Assembly (NCBI RefSeq): GCF_039541575.1 | Contig: NZ_BAABGM010000013.1 | Span: 124,001 to 188,000, forward strand | Source: Fodinibacter luteus | GTDB lineage: Bacteria > Actinomycetota > Actinomycetes > Actinomycetales > Dermatophilaceae | Reading direction: 5' to 3' | Length of the DNA stretch: 64,000 nucleotides | Part shown: in pieces, positions 50,347-59,185 of the stretch | Position numbering within the stretch: the stretch's first letter is position 1 | How the letters are laid out: each line of letters starts with the position of its first letter | Notes under the pieces: generated by a model | Seen by the model: only the letters and a program-made list of their open reading frames with translations | Databases searched by the model: none | What the model was told of the DNA's origin: nothing | Made by a program: the position numbers and the translations under genes

Positions 50347-52845
50347 TCAGGGAGTGCCGGGGCCGGGCAGCCGGGCGACCGTCGTGACGAGGACGGCGTC
50401 GGAGAGCTCGTGGACCCCGGTGGTGAGGCTCGCCGGGCGCGGCCGGAGGTCGACGGCCGGCGAGCCGTCGAGGCCCAGGGTGTAGCACGCCAGGGCCAGC
50501 TCGACGTCGGCCCCCGCCGGCACGGTGAGCGTCATGGGGATGCCGGCCTGCGGGCCGAAGGCGACGACTCGCACCGAGCTGGGTGCCCCGGTCGTGGCCG
50601 CGGGCACGTCCTTGCCGTTCACCGCGACGGACTGGATGCCGGCGCCGCTGCGGGCATCGATGGTCAGCGCGTAGCTTCCCGGCGGAGCGGTGACCTGCAC
50701 GGCGAGCTCACGCCCCTGGGCTGTGGCGGCGTCCGAGGTGACGGACACCCGCGGCGTCCCGAGCCGGCCCGCCGGGATCTCGGGTGCTGGTGCCGCGCTG
50801 GCCGGCTCGGTCTCACCGGCCTGGTGGAAGGGGGACGCCTCGAACCGCGTCTCGGTCCACTCGCTCGAGGCGACCTGCCCGGTGTAGGTGTCGAGCTCGA
50901 CCGGAAGGGCCACCCAGCGCGCGGTCCCGGTGTCGGCATCCGCGTGGTAGACGAGCAGGTCCGGCCGCGGCCCGGTGCTCACCGCGCTCAGCGCGGCACC
51001 TGCGGCCACGAGGACCACGGCCACGACGCCTGCCGCGGCAGCGGGTCGCCAACCGACCCCGCGGCCAGCCACCAGCGCCAGCGGGAGGACGACGGTGAGG
51101 GCCAACACGACCCACAGCATCGGCAACGGCGTGGCCACCGGCAGCATGAGCTCGAAGCGTGCGGCCAGCAGGAAGTACAGGGCGACGAGGGGGCTGATGA
51201 GCAGCACGGCCGGGGCGGCGGCGAGGGTCACCGTCGCCAGCGTCACCCGCGGAGACCGTTCGCGGGCGGCGAGCACGGCGAAGCCGGCGATGGCGGCCAG
51301 GAGGGGCCAGGTGGCGGCGTACGCGGCATCCGGCAGCACGGCGGCCAGGAGCAGGGCCACGAGGCTCCACCCGACGAGCGCACCGGCCACGACCTCGAGC
51401 GCCGTGGCCCGGGGCGTCAGCGGCCACAGGACGAGCAGCACCCCGGCCGCTCCGGCGGCCACGGCTGCCAGGAGGTACGGCGTCCGTTCGTAGACACCGC
51501 CGTTGATGGCATCGGACAGTCGTGGGTCGACGGCCTGCGCGGCAAGCCACAAGCCGGTGGCGGCAAGGATGCCGGCCAGCCCAGCGACGCCGAGGACGAG
51601 CCACGACAGGAGCACCCGAGGCAGCGACACGCGACCACGGCGCACCGCCAGCCCGATGACGACGACCGTCCCGACCGCCCCCAGGACGGCCAGGGGCAAC
51701 GACCACGTCGACGGGTAGGCAGCGGTCACACCCCTGACGACCGTGAACGCCACGAGGTTCGGCTCCTCGACGGACCCGAGGTCCGCCTCAGCGAGCTGCC
51801 GTGCCAGCCCGACGACGGTGGCGCCGTACTCGGCCAGCGTGCCCTCGTGCATGCCCCCGGCGGTGTCGGTGCCGGCATGGTAGGCGGGCAGACCACCCAC
51901 GACGACCAGCTCGAGACCGGCAGGAACGACGTCCTGGTAGCGACCCAGGTCGGCACCCTGTCCGGTGGCGTTCAGCGGTGCGTCGAAGGCGGAGTAGACG
52001 ACGGGTGACGGGACGGCGTCGAGGTACTGGCGCAGGGCCCAGCCGTTGTCCGGGCTCGTGAGGGCAGGGGTGACCCGGCCGGCGTTGCCGACCCCCTCGG
52101 TGTTGACGGCGACCTGCACGTCCCCCATCCACGTGGCGGACTCGACGAGCGCCAGCGAGCCGAGCATCTCGTGCTCCTCGCCGTCGACGAAGGCGGCGAT
52201 GACGTCGTGGCGCGGTGGAGGGCTCGACGCGAGGGCTCGCATGGCCGCCAGGACGCTGACGACGCCGGCGCCGTTGTCGCCCGCCCCAGCGGCGGCGGGG
52301 ACGGAGTCGTAGTGGGCCGCGAGCAGCACGGCCTGGTCGGCGTCCGGGCCCGTTCCCTCGATGCGGGCGACGACGTTGCGCACCGTGCCCGTCCAGACCG
52401 AGTTCGGCGGGTCCGGCGCCATCGTGACGAGCTGCTCGTCCACCATGGGGTCCAGGCCGATGGCGGTCAGCTCCTGAACCAGATAGGCCTCGACGTCCGC
52501 CTGCTCGGCGGTGCCCATCGGGTGCGGCACCGCGGCCACGACCGCGAGGTCGGCACGGGCGCGGTCCATGGAGAACCCCGCGACGGCATCCTCGGCGGGC
52601 GCGGCCGGGGACAGCAACGGCGAGACCCCCGCGAAGGCGGTCACCGCCAGCGCGGCTGCGGCGACCAGGGCACCGGCCAGCCTCACCCTGCGAGGGGTGG
52701 GGTGCGCCGGATCCGGCCTGTGCGGCGTCGTCGCGGCCGACGTCGGGTCGAGGGTGCATGTCATCCCGGCACCACCCGTCGCTGTGGAGGGTCGCGACGG
52801 GCGGAGTGGCCCGGCGTGCGAAGCGTTCGACGACGTGTTGGACAT
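50347..52845 (-). CDS. Polytopic M28 metallopeptidase (ERMP1/Fxna-like)
   Basis: An 832-residue membrane peptidase. An N-terminal helix near 55-78 anchors an extracellular M28 aminopeptidase domain with zinc ligands AAHYDSVPAA, GAGDNGAGVV, FVDGEEHEMLGSL (Glu-Glu), VNTEGVGN and LPAYHAGTDT. About eight further helices (350-600) and a C-terminal beta-rich domain follow. Glu in NTEG in place of the usual Asp is typical of ERMP1-like members. The ATG of MSNTSSNASH is chosen; MTCTLDPTSA 27 codons on is also possible. Expected role: peptide trimming at the outer membrane face. Substrate unknown. Confidence 0.85.
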   Translation of the reverse strand: MSNTSSNASHAGPLRPSRPSTATGGAGMTCTLDPTSAATTPHRPDPAHPTPRRVRLAGALVAAAALAVTAFAGVSPLLSPAAPAEDAVAGFSMDRARADLAVVAAVPHPMGTAEQADVEAYLVQELTAIGLDPMVDEQLVTMAPDPPNSVWTGTVRNVVARIEGTGPDADQAVLLAAHYDSVPAAAGAGDNGAGVVSVLAAMRALASSPPPRHDVIAAFVDGEEHEMLGSLALVESATWMGDVQVAVNTEGVGNAGRVTPALTSPDNGWALRQYLDAVPSPVVYSAFDAPLNATGQGADLGRYQDVVPAGLELVVVGGLPAYHAGTDTAGGMHEGTLAEYGATVVGLARQLAEADLGSVEEPNLVAFTVVRGVTAAYPSTWSLPLAVLGAVGTVVVIGLAVRRGRVSLPRVLLSWLVLGVAGLAGILAATGLWLAAQAVDPRLSDAINGGVYERTPYLLAAVAAGAAGVLLVLWPLTPRATALEVVAGALVGWSLVALLLAAVLPDAAYAATWPLLAAIAGFAVLAARERSPRVTLATVTLAAAPAVLLISPLVALYFLLAARFELMLPVATPLPMLWVVLALTVVLPLALVAGRGVGWRPAAAAGVVAVVLVAAGAALSAVSTGPRPDLLVYHADADTGTARWVALPVELDTYTGQVASSEWTETRFEASPFHQAGETEPASAAPAPEIPAGRLGTPRVSVTSDAATAQGRELAVQVTAPPGSYALTIDARSGAGIQSVAVNGKDVPAATTGAPSSVRVVAFGPQAGIPMTLTVPAGADVELALACYTLGLDGSPAVDLRPRPASLTTGVHELSDAVLVTTVARLPGPGTP

Positions 52846-53129
52846 GGGAGCGACCTTCTCGGCCCACAGGGCCACGGTGGTGTGCCGGGCCCACGGACCG
52901 GAGTGTCGACGCGCAGCGCACCCGGCGCCAACGACGCTACGCCGGTGTGCGGCGGCGGCGCCCCGATCGTGGTCGACGCCACCGTGGCAGGCGGCTCGTG
53001 AGGCCAGCCACATCCGTGGGCCCAGCCGGTGCCACGAGCGGGACAATCGTCCTCAGGCCGTCCCCGGCTGCCCCGTGGCCGGACGTCGACGGGATCGACG
53101 GCGTGGGCGGCCGGGTGGAAGGCAACGCC

Positions 53130-53681
53130 ATGGAGAAGGTCATGTGGCTGCTCCTGGGCGCGACCGTGGTCGTCGCGTCCGTGGGCGCTCACCGCAGCCC
53201 GAGGGCCAGGCTCGTGGCCCGGGTCGCCCTGGGGGTGCTGTTCCTCGTCTTCGGGGCGATGGTCAACGTGGTCTACCTGGCCACCGACTGGGACTCCTTC
53301 GCCGAGTTCGGGCAGATGTCGCAGTTCGCGTTCGTGCGCGACACCTGGGCCACCCTCGTCGTCCCGAACACGGGGGTGTTCATCGGCGCCCTCATCGTGG
53401 GCGAGGCCACGGCCGGCATCCTCGTGCTGTCCGGCGGCCGGAGGATGCGGGCCGGTCTCGTGATGTTGCTGGCATTCCACGTCGGCCTGCTGTTCTTCGG
53501 CTGGTGGCTGTGGCTGTACGCGGTGCCGATGCTCGTCGCGCTCACCCTGCTCCTGCGAGCGGAGCGGGCGCACCGGCACGACGCCCCTGGGCTGCGCGAC
53601 GCGGCCCACCGCCGCCCGACCACCGGGCGCGCGGCGGTCGCCGGGTCCGACCCCCACCTCACCGGCGTGAGGGCCCGATGA
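53130..53681 (+). CDS. Four-TM membrane protein of unknown function
   Basis: A 183-residue protein with helices near 2-18, 27-46, 75-98 and 104-135 (VMWLLLGATVVVASVGA, LVARVALGVLFLVFGAMVNVVYLA, GVFIGALIVGEATAGILVLSG, LVMLLAFHVGLLFFGWWLWLYAVPMLVAL). A hydrophilic Arg/His-rich tail follows. The helix lengths resemble DoxX-like proteins, but I cannot assign it. GGAAGG precedes ATG 53130. It overlaps the next gene by 4 nt (ATGA), so the two form a unit. Confidence 0.7.
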   Translation: MEKVMWLLLGATVVVASVGAHRSPRARLVARVALGVLFLVFGAMVNVVYLATDWDSFAEFGQMSQFAFVRDTWATLVVPNTGVFIGALIVGEATAGILVLSGGRRMRAGLVMLLAFHVGLLFFGWWLWLYAVPMLVALTLLLRAERAHRHDAPGLRDAAHRRPTTGRAAVAGSDPHLTGVRAR

Positions 53682-54418
53682 CCTCGCCCGGCGGTGCGGC
53701 CGGGACACGCACCGACCCCACCGGGACACCCCACCCGGACCCGACGTGGGGGCCGCTGTACCGGGCGGGAGCCTGGTCCGCGCTGCTGTTCGTCCTGCTC
53801 GTCCTCGTGCCCGTGGTCCTCGTCGTGGTCGCACCCCTGCCACCGACCCGGGGGGCCGCCCTGCTCGAGTACATCGCCCAGCACCGGGTCGTGTACCTCA
53901 CCGAGCTGGTCTCCTTCGTCGGGTTGGCGGTCCCGGCCATGGTCGTGTTCGCCGCGGTCGCGGTGGCCCTCAAGGGCGTCGACCAGAGCATCGCGGCCAT
54001 CGGTGGCCTGTTCGGCGTCGCCTCGGAGGTCATCGCCCTCGCGCTGGGCAGCAGCCCCCAGTCCCTCCACGGCGGCCTCGTCGTGCTGAGCAACGCCTAC
54101 CGGGCAGCCGACGCCACTGACCGGCCAGCCCTGGCCTCAGCGGCGGAGGCGCTCATCGCCGCCACCAACGCGGTCTCGTGGGCGGGGATCCTGACCGCGG
54201 CCGCGATCCTGCTCCTGTCCCTGCCCATGCGCCGCGCGTCCTTCTTCGGACCGGTGCTGTCCACCCTCGGCGTGCTCGCGGGTGCCGCCGGGATCGTCAG
54301 CGAGGCGCTGCGCCCGGTCATCGGTTCGGGCTACATGCTCTACGGGCTGCTGCTGCCGATCTGGTTCGCCATCGTCGGCTGGAAGCTGCTCCACGTGTCG
54401 ACCGCCCGGGCGTCGTAG
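53678..54418 (+). CDS. DUF4386-like membrane protein
   Basis: A 246-residue integral membrane protein with six predicted helices: SALLFVLLVLVPVVLVVV, VYLTELVSFVGLAVPAMVVFAAVAVAL, SIAAIGGLFGVASEVIALAL, AVSWAGILTAAAILLLSL, GPVLSTLGVLAGAAGIVSEAL and GLLLPIWFAIVGWKLLHV. The order and the GIVSEALRP segment resemble DUF4386 proteins, of unknown function. It is translationally coupled to the preceding gene and sits between two M28 peptidase genes. Confidence 0.65.
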   Translation: MTSPGGAAGTRTDPTGTPHPDPTWGPLYRAGAWSALLFVLLVLVPVVLVVVAPLPPTRGAALLEYIAQHRVVYLTELVSFVGLAVPAMVVFAAVAVALKGVDQSIAAIGGLFGVASEVIALALGSSPQSLHGGLVVLSNAYRAADATDRPALASAAEALIAATNAVSWAGILTAAAILLLSLPMRRASFFGPVLSTLGVLAGAAGIVSEALRPVIGSGYMLYGLLLPIWFAIVGWKLLHVSTARAS

Positions 54419-54532
54419 GCCTCGCTCCTCTCCTGTCTCCTCCCCGGGGCGGGCTCGGGTCGATCCGTGGCTCTTCCCAGGCGGCAGCGGCGGGTCTAGT
54501 CTGCGACGATCCGGCCACACCCCGGCGCCGGA

Positions 54533-56152
54533 GTGAACCGGGAGACAGTTGTGGGCACCAGATCCGTCACGACCGCCGCTGCCGCCGCCACGCTCACCGC
54601 CGCCCTCGTCGCCACTGCCGGTCCGCAGGCCACCGCGGCACCGAACCCGAACTCGGTCACGAAGCTCACGAACGCCGTGACCCTCGACGGGGTCATGAGG
54701 CACCTCGAGGCCTTCCAGGACATCGCCGACGCCAACGGCGGCAGCCGGGCCGCCGGCCAGTCGGGGTACGAGGAGTCGGTCGCCTACGTCGTCGAGCAGC
54801 TCGACGCCGCCGGCTACGACCCTGTCGTCCAGGACTTCGAGTTCGACTACGTCGAGGAGAGCTCGGAGCTCGCACGGACCAGCCCGCTCCCGCGCACGTT
54901 CGTCGAGGGCACCGACTTCCTGCGCAACACCTTCGACCCGGGCGCCCCCGAGGGAACGGCCACCGGCGCCCTCAGGCCCGTCGACCTGGTCCTCAACCCG
55001 TCGCTGCCCGCGAACTCCTCGACGAGCGGCTGCGAGGCTGCCGACTTCGCCGGGTTCCCCACCGGCGGGATCGCCCTGCTCCAGCGCGGAACGTGCGGCT
55101 TCGCGGTCAAGGCCCTCAACGCCCAGGCCGCAGGCGCCGCGGGCGCCGTCATCATGAACGAGGGCCAGCCCGGCCGCACCGGCCTGCTCAACATGATCGG
55201 TGACGCCACCGGCCTGACGATCCCGGTCGTCTTCGCGACCTACGACGCCGGCGCCGACCTGGCGAGCACGCCCGGTGCCACCGTGCGCGTCACGGTCGAC
55301 TTCACGGCCGAGCAGCGCACGGCATCCAACGTCCTCGCCGAGACGCGCGTGGGCAACGACGCCAACACGGTCATGGCCGGCGCCCACCTCGACAGCGTCC
55401 AGGAGGGCGCCGGGATCAACGACAACGGCTCCGGCAGCGCGGCCCTGCTCGAGACGGCGATCCAGATGGCCAAGGTCAAGCCGAACAACACGGTCCGCTT
55501 CGCCTGGTGGGGCGCCGAGGAGTCGGGGCTGCTCGGCTCGGAGCACTACGTCGGCCAGCTGTCCGAGGCGGACCGGGGCCGGATCGCCCTCTACCTCAAC
55601 TTCGACATGGTCGCCTCGCCCAACTACATGTTCGGGGTCTACGACGGCGACAACTCCGGTGGCACCGCGCCTGCGGGGTTCATCCCCGAGGGCTCGGCCG
55701 AGATCGAGGACGTCTTCGAGGACTTCTACGCGTCGCGCGGGCTGCCGTGGCAGGACTCCGAGTTCTCCGGGCGGTCCGACTACGGCCCGTTCATCGCGGT
55801 CGGCATCCCGGCAGGCGGGTTGTTCACCGGCGCCGAGGGAGTCAAGACGGTCGACGAGGCCGAGCGCTACGGCGGTGTCGCCGACGAGGCGTACGACCCG
55901 TGCTACCACGCGTCCTGCGACAACCTCACCGGCAAGGGCCAGGACGAGTCGCTGTACGCCCTCCTCGGTGCCGACCAGCCGCTCGTCGGCAACGTCAACA
56001 CCGACGCCCTGGACACGAACGCCGACGCCATCGCGACCGCGGTCATCACGTTCGCGTTCGACTCGTCGACGGTCAACGGGGTGCGAGCCCCGGGCCGCTC
56101 GCACGGGGCCGGCCGCAGCGCGGACGCCCTCACGGCCGGGGCCGCCCACTGA
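54533..56152 (+). CDS. Secreted M28 aminopeptidase with PA-like insert
   Basis: A 539-residue exported zinc aminopeptidase of the Streptomyces aminopeptidase S type. A signal peptide spans about 1-36 (TAAAAATLTAALVATAGPQATA). A PA-like domain lies near 120-240 (GGIALLQRGTCGFAVKALNAQAAGAAGAVIMNE). The M28 domain follows with AGAHLDSVQEG, INDNGSGSAALLE, WGAEESGLLGSEHY (catalytic Glu), LNFDMVASPNY and YHASCDNL. All zinc ligands look intact. The start is GTG. It probably digests extracellular peptides. Confidence 0.92.
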   Translation: MNRETVVGTRSVTTAAAAATLTAALVATAGPQATAAPNPNSVTKLTNAVTLDGVMRHLEAFQDIADANGGSRAAGQSGYEESVAYVVEQLDAAGYDPVVQDFEFDYVEESSELARTSPLPRTFVEGTDFLRNTFDPGAPEGTATGALRPVDLVLNPSLPANSSTSGCEAADFAGFPTGGIALLQRGTCGFAVKALNAQAAGAAGAVIMNEGQPGRTGLLNMIGDATGLTIPVVFATYDAGADLASTPGATVRVTVDFTAEQRTASNVLAETRVGNDANTVMAGAHLDSVQEGAGINDNGSGSAALLETAIQMAKVKPNNTVRFAWWGAEESGLLGSEHYVGQLSEADRGRIALYLNFDMVASPNYMFGVYDGDNSGGTAPAGFIPEGSAEIEDVFEDFYASRGLPWQDSEFSGRSDYGPFIAVGIPAGGLFTGAEGVKTVDEAERYGGVADEAYDPCYHASCDNLTGKGQDESLYALLGADQPLVGNVNTDALDTNADAIATAVITFAFDSSTVNGVRAPGRSHGAGRSADALTAGAAH

Positions 56153-56275
56153 CCCCCTGACCACCACCATCGGGTGCCGGGAGGGTCGGGACGGCCCTCC
56201 CCGCAGACGTATCACGAGCCGACGCCCCGTGCGGCCGGGGCCCGCCGGCTCTGTCCCTGACACCCTCGCCGTCGC

Positions 56276-56414
56276 TACAGTTGACCCACCGAGCCACTCC
56301 GAGGATCCGCAGGAACCCCGTCGGACGGAGGTTCAGATGTGTGAGCGTGCGAGCCGTCGCGGGCCGGACCCGCGGTCGCGGTGCCGGGGAGGCCGCTCGC
56401 GTGGCCACCGGTGA
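56276..56414 (+). promoter_or_regulatory. Promoter and possible 25-codon leader ORF before the NTPase gene
   Basis: TACAGT (56276-56281) is a likely -10. A small frame, ATG 56337 to TGA 56414 (25 residues, about a third Arg), has CGGAGG just upstream and overlaps the NTPase GTG start (56401) in another frame. Translation of this leader could couple to, or modulate, the NTPase. It may also be a chance frame. Confidence 0.4.
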
Positions 56415-58653
56415 GGCGACCCCGCCGGTCGCCGACCCGGGCTCGACGACCGAGGTCCACGGACAGGTCAGCGACGTCAGCGGCGGCCAGGTCGCGGTGG
56501 GCGGACGGGTCTTCCAGATCGACGCCGCGCAGGGCTCGTACGTCGTCATCAACGCCGACTCCGACGTCGAGGTGGTCCGGCGTCCACCGCCCGTCCTGCG
56601 CCCGCCCCCGGCCTTCCCCGGGCTCGTCGCGCGCACGGCGGAGCTCCGACGGGTCCGGACCGCACTCGCCGCCGGCCGGTCGGTGGAGGTGCACGGCCCC
56701 GGCGGGATCGGCAAGACCGCCCTGCTGCGCGCGGCATCCAACGCCCCCCTTCCCGAGACGACACCGGACGGCGTCATCGCCATCCCGGCCCGGCTCGGGA
56801 CGGCGGACACCCTCGCCTACGTCTACGACACCTGCTACGTCGGGTCCCGCCGGGTCGTGCCGCGGCGCGAGGAGCTCACGAGCGCGCTGTGCGACCTGCG
56901 CCTCCTCGTCGTCCTCGACGACACGAGCCTCGGCCGGGACGACATCGACGCGCTGCGCGAGGAGCTCCCCTCGTCCCTGCTCCTCCTCGCCGGCACGGAG
57001 CAGCGCGTGTTCGACGGGGTCGAGGGCGTCGCGCTCGCAGGCCTCACCACCGACGAGGGTGTCGAGCTCATCGCGGCGGCGGTGGGCCGCGAGCTGAGCG
57101 AGCGCGAGCGCGACGTCGGCACCCGGGTCAGCGAGGTGCTGCACGGCACGCCACTCGAGCTCGTGCGGTTCGCCTCCCTCGTGCGAGCCGACGACGGCGA
57201 CCTGGTCTCGGTGGCCCGCGGCTTCGGCGTCGACGCGCAGCCCGAGGACCTGCTCGTCGCCGTGCTGCGCTCGGTGTCCGTCCAGGAGGATGCCGTGCTC
57301 GCCGCCCTCGCAGCCTTCGACGCACCGGTCGGTGCCGGGCCGGTCGCCGCCTTCTCCGGGCACGCGGATGCCGGTTCGACCCTCCACGAGCTCAGCCGGC
57401 GCGGCATCGTGCAGGGCGACGACCTGCAGGGGTGGCGGGCCCGCGACCACATGGCGGCCTCCCCGGAGGAGCGCCGGCGCGCCGCGGTCGTCCTCACCGC
57501 GTGGGTGCGCGAGCGAGCGGTCCCGGAGGAGGTCGCGGGCGAGATCCCCACGATCGCCAGCGCGCTGCGGCAGGCCGACCGGGACCGTCGGTGGGAGGAT
57601 GCCGTGGCGCTCGCCGCCGCGGCACAGCAGCCCCTCGCGCTCGCCGGACGGTGGTCGGCCTGGCGGGACACCCTGGAGGCCGGGCGTTCAGCCGCCGACG
57701 CCCTGGGGGACACGGCGAGCCGGCGCTTCTTCGACCACGAGCTCGCCGTCGTCGACGACGCCATGACGACGGTCATCCCCGTGGTCGACCGGTCGACACG
57801 CACCCCTCCGGCCCCGCCTCCGGAGCCACCGAGTCCCCCGCTTCCGGAGCCGGTCCCTCCCGAACCCCTTCCGCCGGAGCCGGTCCCGATCCGGTGGGGA
57901 CGGGTGCTCGGTGCGGCGGCCGCCCTGCTCGTCGTCATCGGCCTCGTCGTGGGAGCCGTCGTGGCCTTCGCCTCGCGCGGCGGGTCGGACGAGGAGACGG
58001 CCGCTCCCACGGGCACGGTCGCTCCCACCACGACGCCTCCGACGACCGGCACGGGCACCCCGACCCCGACCCCCGTCGAGGGGGCCCCGAACCTCGTCGC
58101 GTTCACCCTGGACCGTGAGAGCGACGAGCTCGTCGTGGGCGAGGAACGCGCGTTCACGGTCCGGGTGCAGAACCGGCCCCTGGACAGCCGTGACATCGGC
58201 CCGAGTGAGGGTGGCACCTTGACGGTGGGGTTGTCCGGCGAAGCTGCGGACATCGTGGAAGGCCGGCCGCGCTGCACGACCATCCCCGAGGGGCTCAGCT
58301 GTGACCTCGAGGGCGTGCCGGTCAGGAAGACCGCCGACGTGAAGGTCACGCTGCGCGGAGTCTCCGAGGGGTCCGTCGTCCTCGAGTCCTTCGTCCAGGC
58401 GACCGGCAGCGCCGGTCGACCCGGTGACCCGCGGACGATCAAGGTCATCAGCGGGCCGTGCACCGTCCCGAACGTCGTCGGGATGACGGTGGATGCCGCC
58501 CGCAGCCAGGTGGAGAGGGCAGGGTTCACCGCCCAGCTCGACCCGGTCGAGGACGGTCAGGCATCCGAGCTCGTCATCGACCAGTCCCCCCCGCCCGACG
58601 CCGAGCTCGACTGCGGCGGCGCGGTCACCCTGACCTTCTCGACGGTCACCTGA
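56401..58653 (+). CDS. Transmembrane STAND-like NTPase with extracellular PASTA domain
   Basis: A 750-residue protein unlike standard families. A glycine-rich beta motif (VHGQVSDVSGGQVAVGGRVF, about 19-38) comes first. A P-loop NTPase follows with Walker A GPGGIGKT at 99-106 and Walker B LLVVLDD at 168-174, and then a helical region to about 460 resembling NB-ARC/STAND winged-helix and helical parts. A Pro-rich linker (about 468-496), one transmembrane helix (about 504-525), an Ig-like ectodomain and a C-terminal PASTA domain from about 687 (VPNVVGMTVDAARSQVERAG) complete it. PASTA domains bind peptidoglycan fragments or beta-lactams in kinases and PBPs. GTG 56401 follows GGGGAGG; longer starts are possible. 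Confidence 0.78.
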   Translation: MATGEATPPVADPGSTTEVHGQVSDVSGGQVAVGGRVFQIDAAQGSYVVINADSDVEVVRRPPPVLRPPPAFPGLVARTAELRRVRTALAAGRSVEVHGPGGIGKTALLRAASNAPLPETTPDGVIAIPARLGTADTLAYVYDTCYVGSRRVVPRREELTSALCDLRLLVVLDDTSLGRDDIDALREELPSSLLLLAGTEQRVFDGVEGVALAGLTTDEGVELIAAAVGRELSERERDVGTRVSEVLHGTPLELVRFASLVRADDGDLVSVARGFGVDAQPEDLLVAVLRSVSVQEDAVLAALAAFDAPVGAGPVAAFSGHADAGSTLHELSRRGIVQGDDLQGWRARDHMAASPEERRRAAVVLTAWVRERAVPEEVAGEIPTIASALRQADRDRRWEDAVALAAAAQQPLALAGRWSAWRDTLEAGRSAADALGDTASRRFFDHELAVVDDAMTTVIPVVDRSTRTPPAPPPEPPSPPLPEPVPPEPLPPEPVPIRWGRVLGAAAALLVVIGLVVGAVVAFASRGGSDEETAAPTGTVAPTTTPPTTGTGTPTPTPVEGAPNLVAFTLDRESDELVVGEERAFTVRVQNRPLDSRDIGPSEGGTLTVGLSGEAADIVEGRPRCTTIPEGLSCDLEGVPVRKTADVKVTLRGVSEGSVVLESFVQATGSAGRPGDPRTIKVISGPCTVPNVVGMTVDAARSQVERAGFTAQLDPVEDGQASELVIDQSPPPDAELDCGGAVTLTFSTVT

Positions 58654-58710
58654 GGTGAGCCGGGCAGAACCCTGATCCCGACACCGCACGACGACGAAGG
58701 AGAACAGACC

Positions 58711-59124
58711 ATGGGTGAGGAAGAGGCTCGGACCTCGGTGCGTGGCACCGTGAGCAACGTGAGCGGTGGCCAGGTCGCCATCGGCGGCACCGTCAGCCAG
58801 ACGAGCACGACCGTGTCGTCGCAGGGGCCGAGCGAGGCCGAGCTCGCGTCGCTGTTCCAGCAGTTCGCGACCTTGCGGGGGGAGGTCCTCGCCGACCCCG
58901 ACACCCCGGACGCGGCGGCCGAGAAGCTCGACGAGCTCGAGGCGGCGATCACCGCCGAGAAGCCCGAGCTGTCGACGATGGAGTACGTGCGCGACTGGTT
59001 CGTCAAGTACGCACCGAAGTTCGCGGGCGCCGTGACGGCCCTCGTCGTCAACCCGGTCGTCGGCGCCCTCGTCGGCGCGGCCGGCGAGACACTGGCGACG
59101 GAGTTCAAGCGCCGGTTCGGCTGA
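58711..59124 (+). CDS. Small protein sharing the NTPase N-terminal motif, with hydrophobic C-terminus
   Basis: A 137-residue protein 57 bp after the NTPase gene. Residues about 10-29 (VRGTVSNVSGGQVAIGGTVS) repeat the NTPase N-terminal motif. A predicted helical, acidic middle follows (ELASLFQQFATLRGEVLA, AAEKLDELEAAITAEKPEL), then a hydrophobic segment (GAVTALVVNPVVGALVGAAGETL) with a basic end EFKRRFG. The C-terminus could insert into membranes. AAGGAG precedes the ATG. Working idea: a partner or effector recruited by homotypic contacts of the glycine-rich motif. This is inference. Confidence 0.7.
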   Translation: MGEEEARTSVRGTVSNVSGGQVAIGGTVSQTSTTVSSQGPSEAELASLFQQFATLRGEVLADPDTPDAAAEKLDELEAAITAEKPELSTMEYVRDWFVKYAPKFAGAVTALVVNPVVGALVGAAGETLATEFKRRFG

Positions 59125-59185
59125 CCGGGGCCGCCTCGCGCGGTGGCACCCCGAAACCGTCCCCGCGGGCGCCTAGCCTTCCCCC

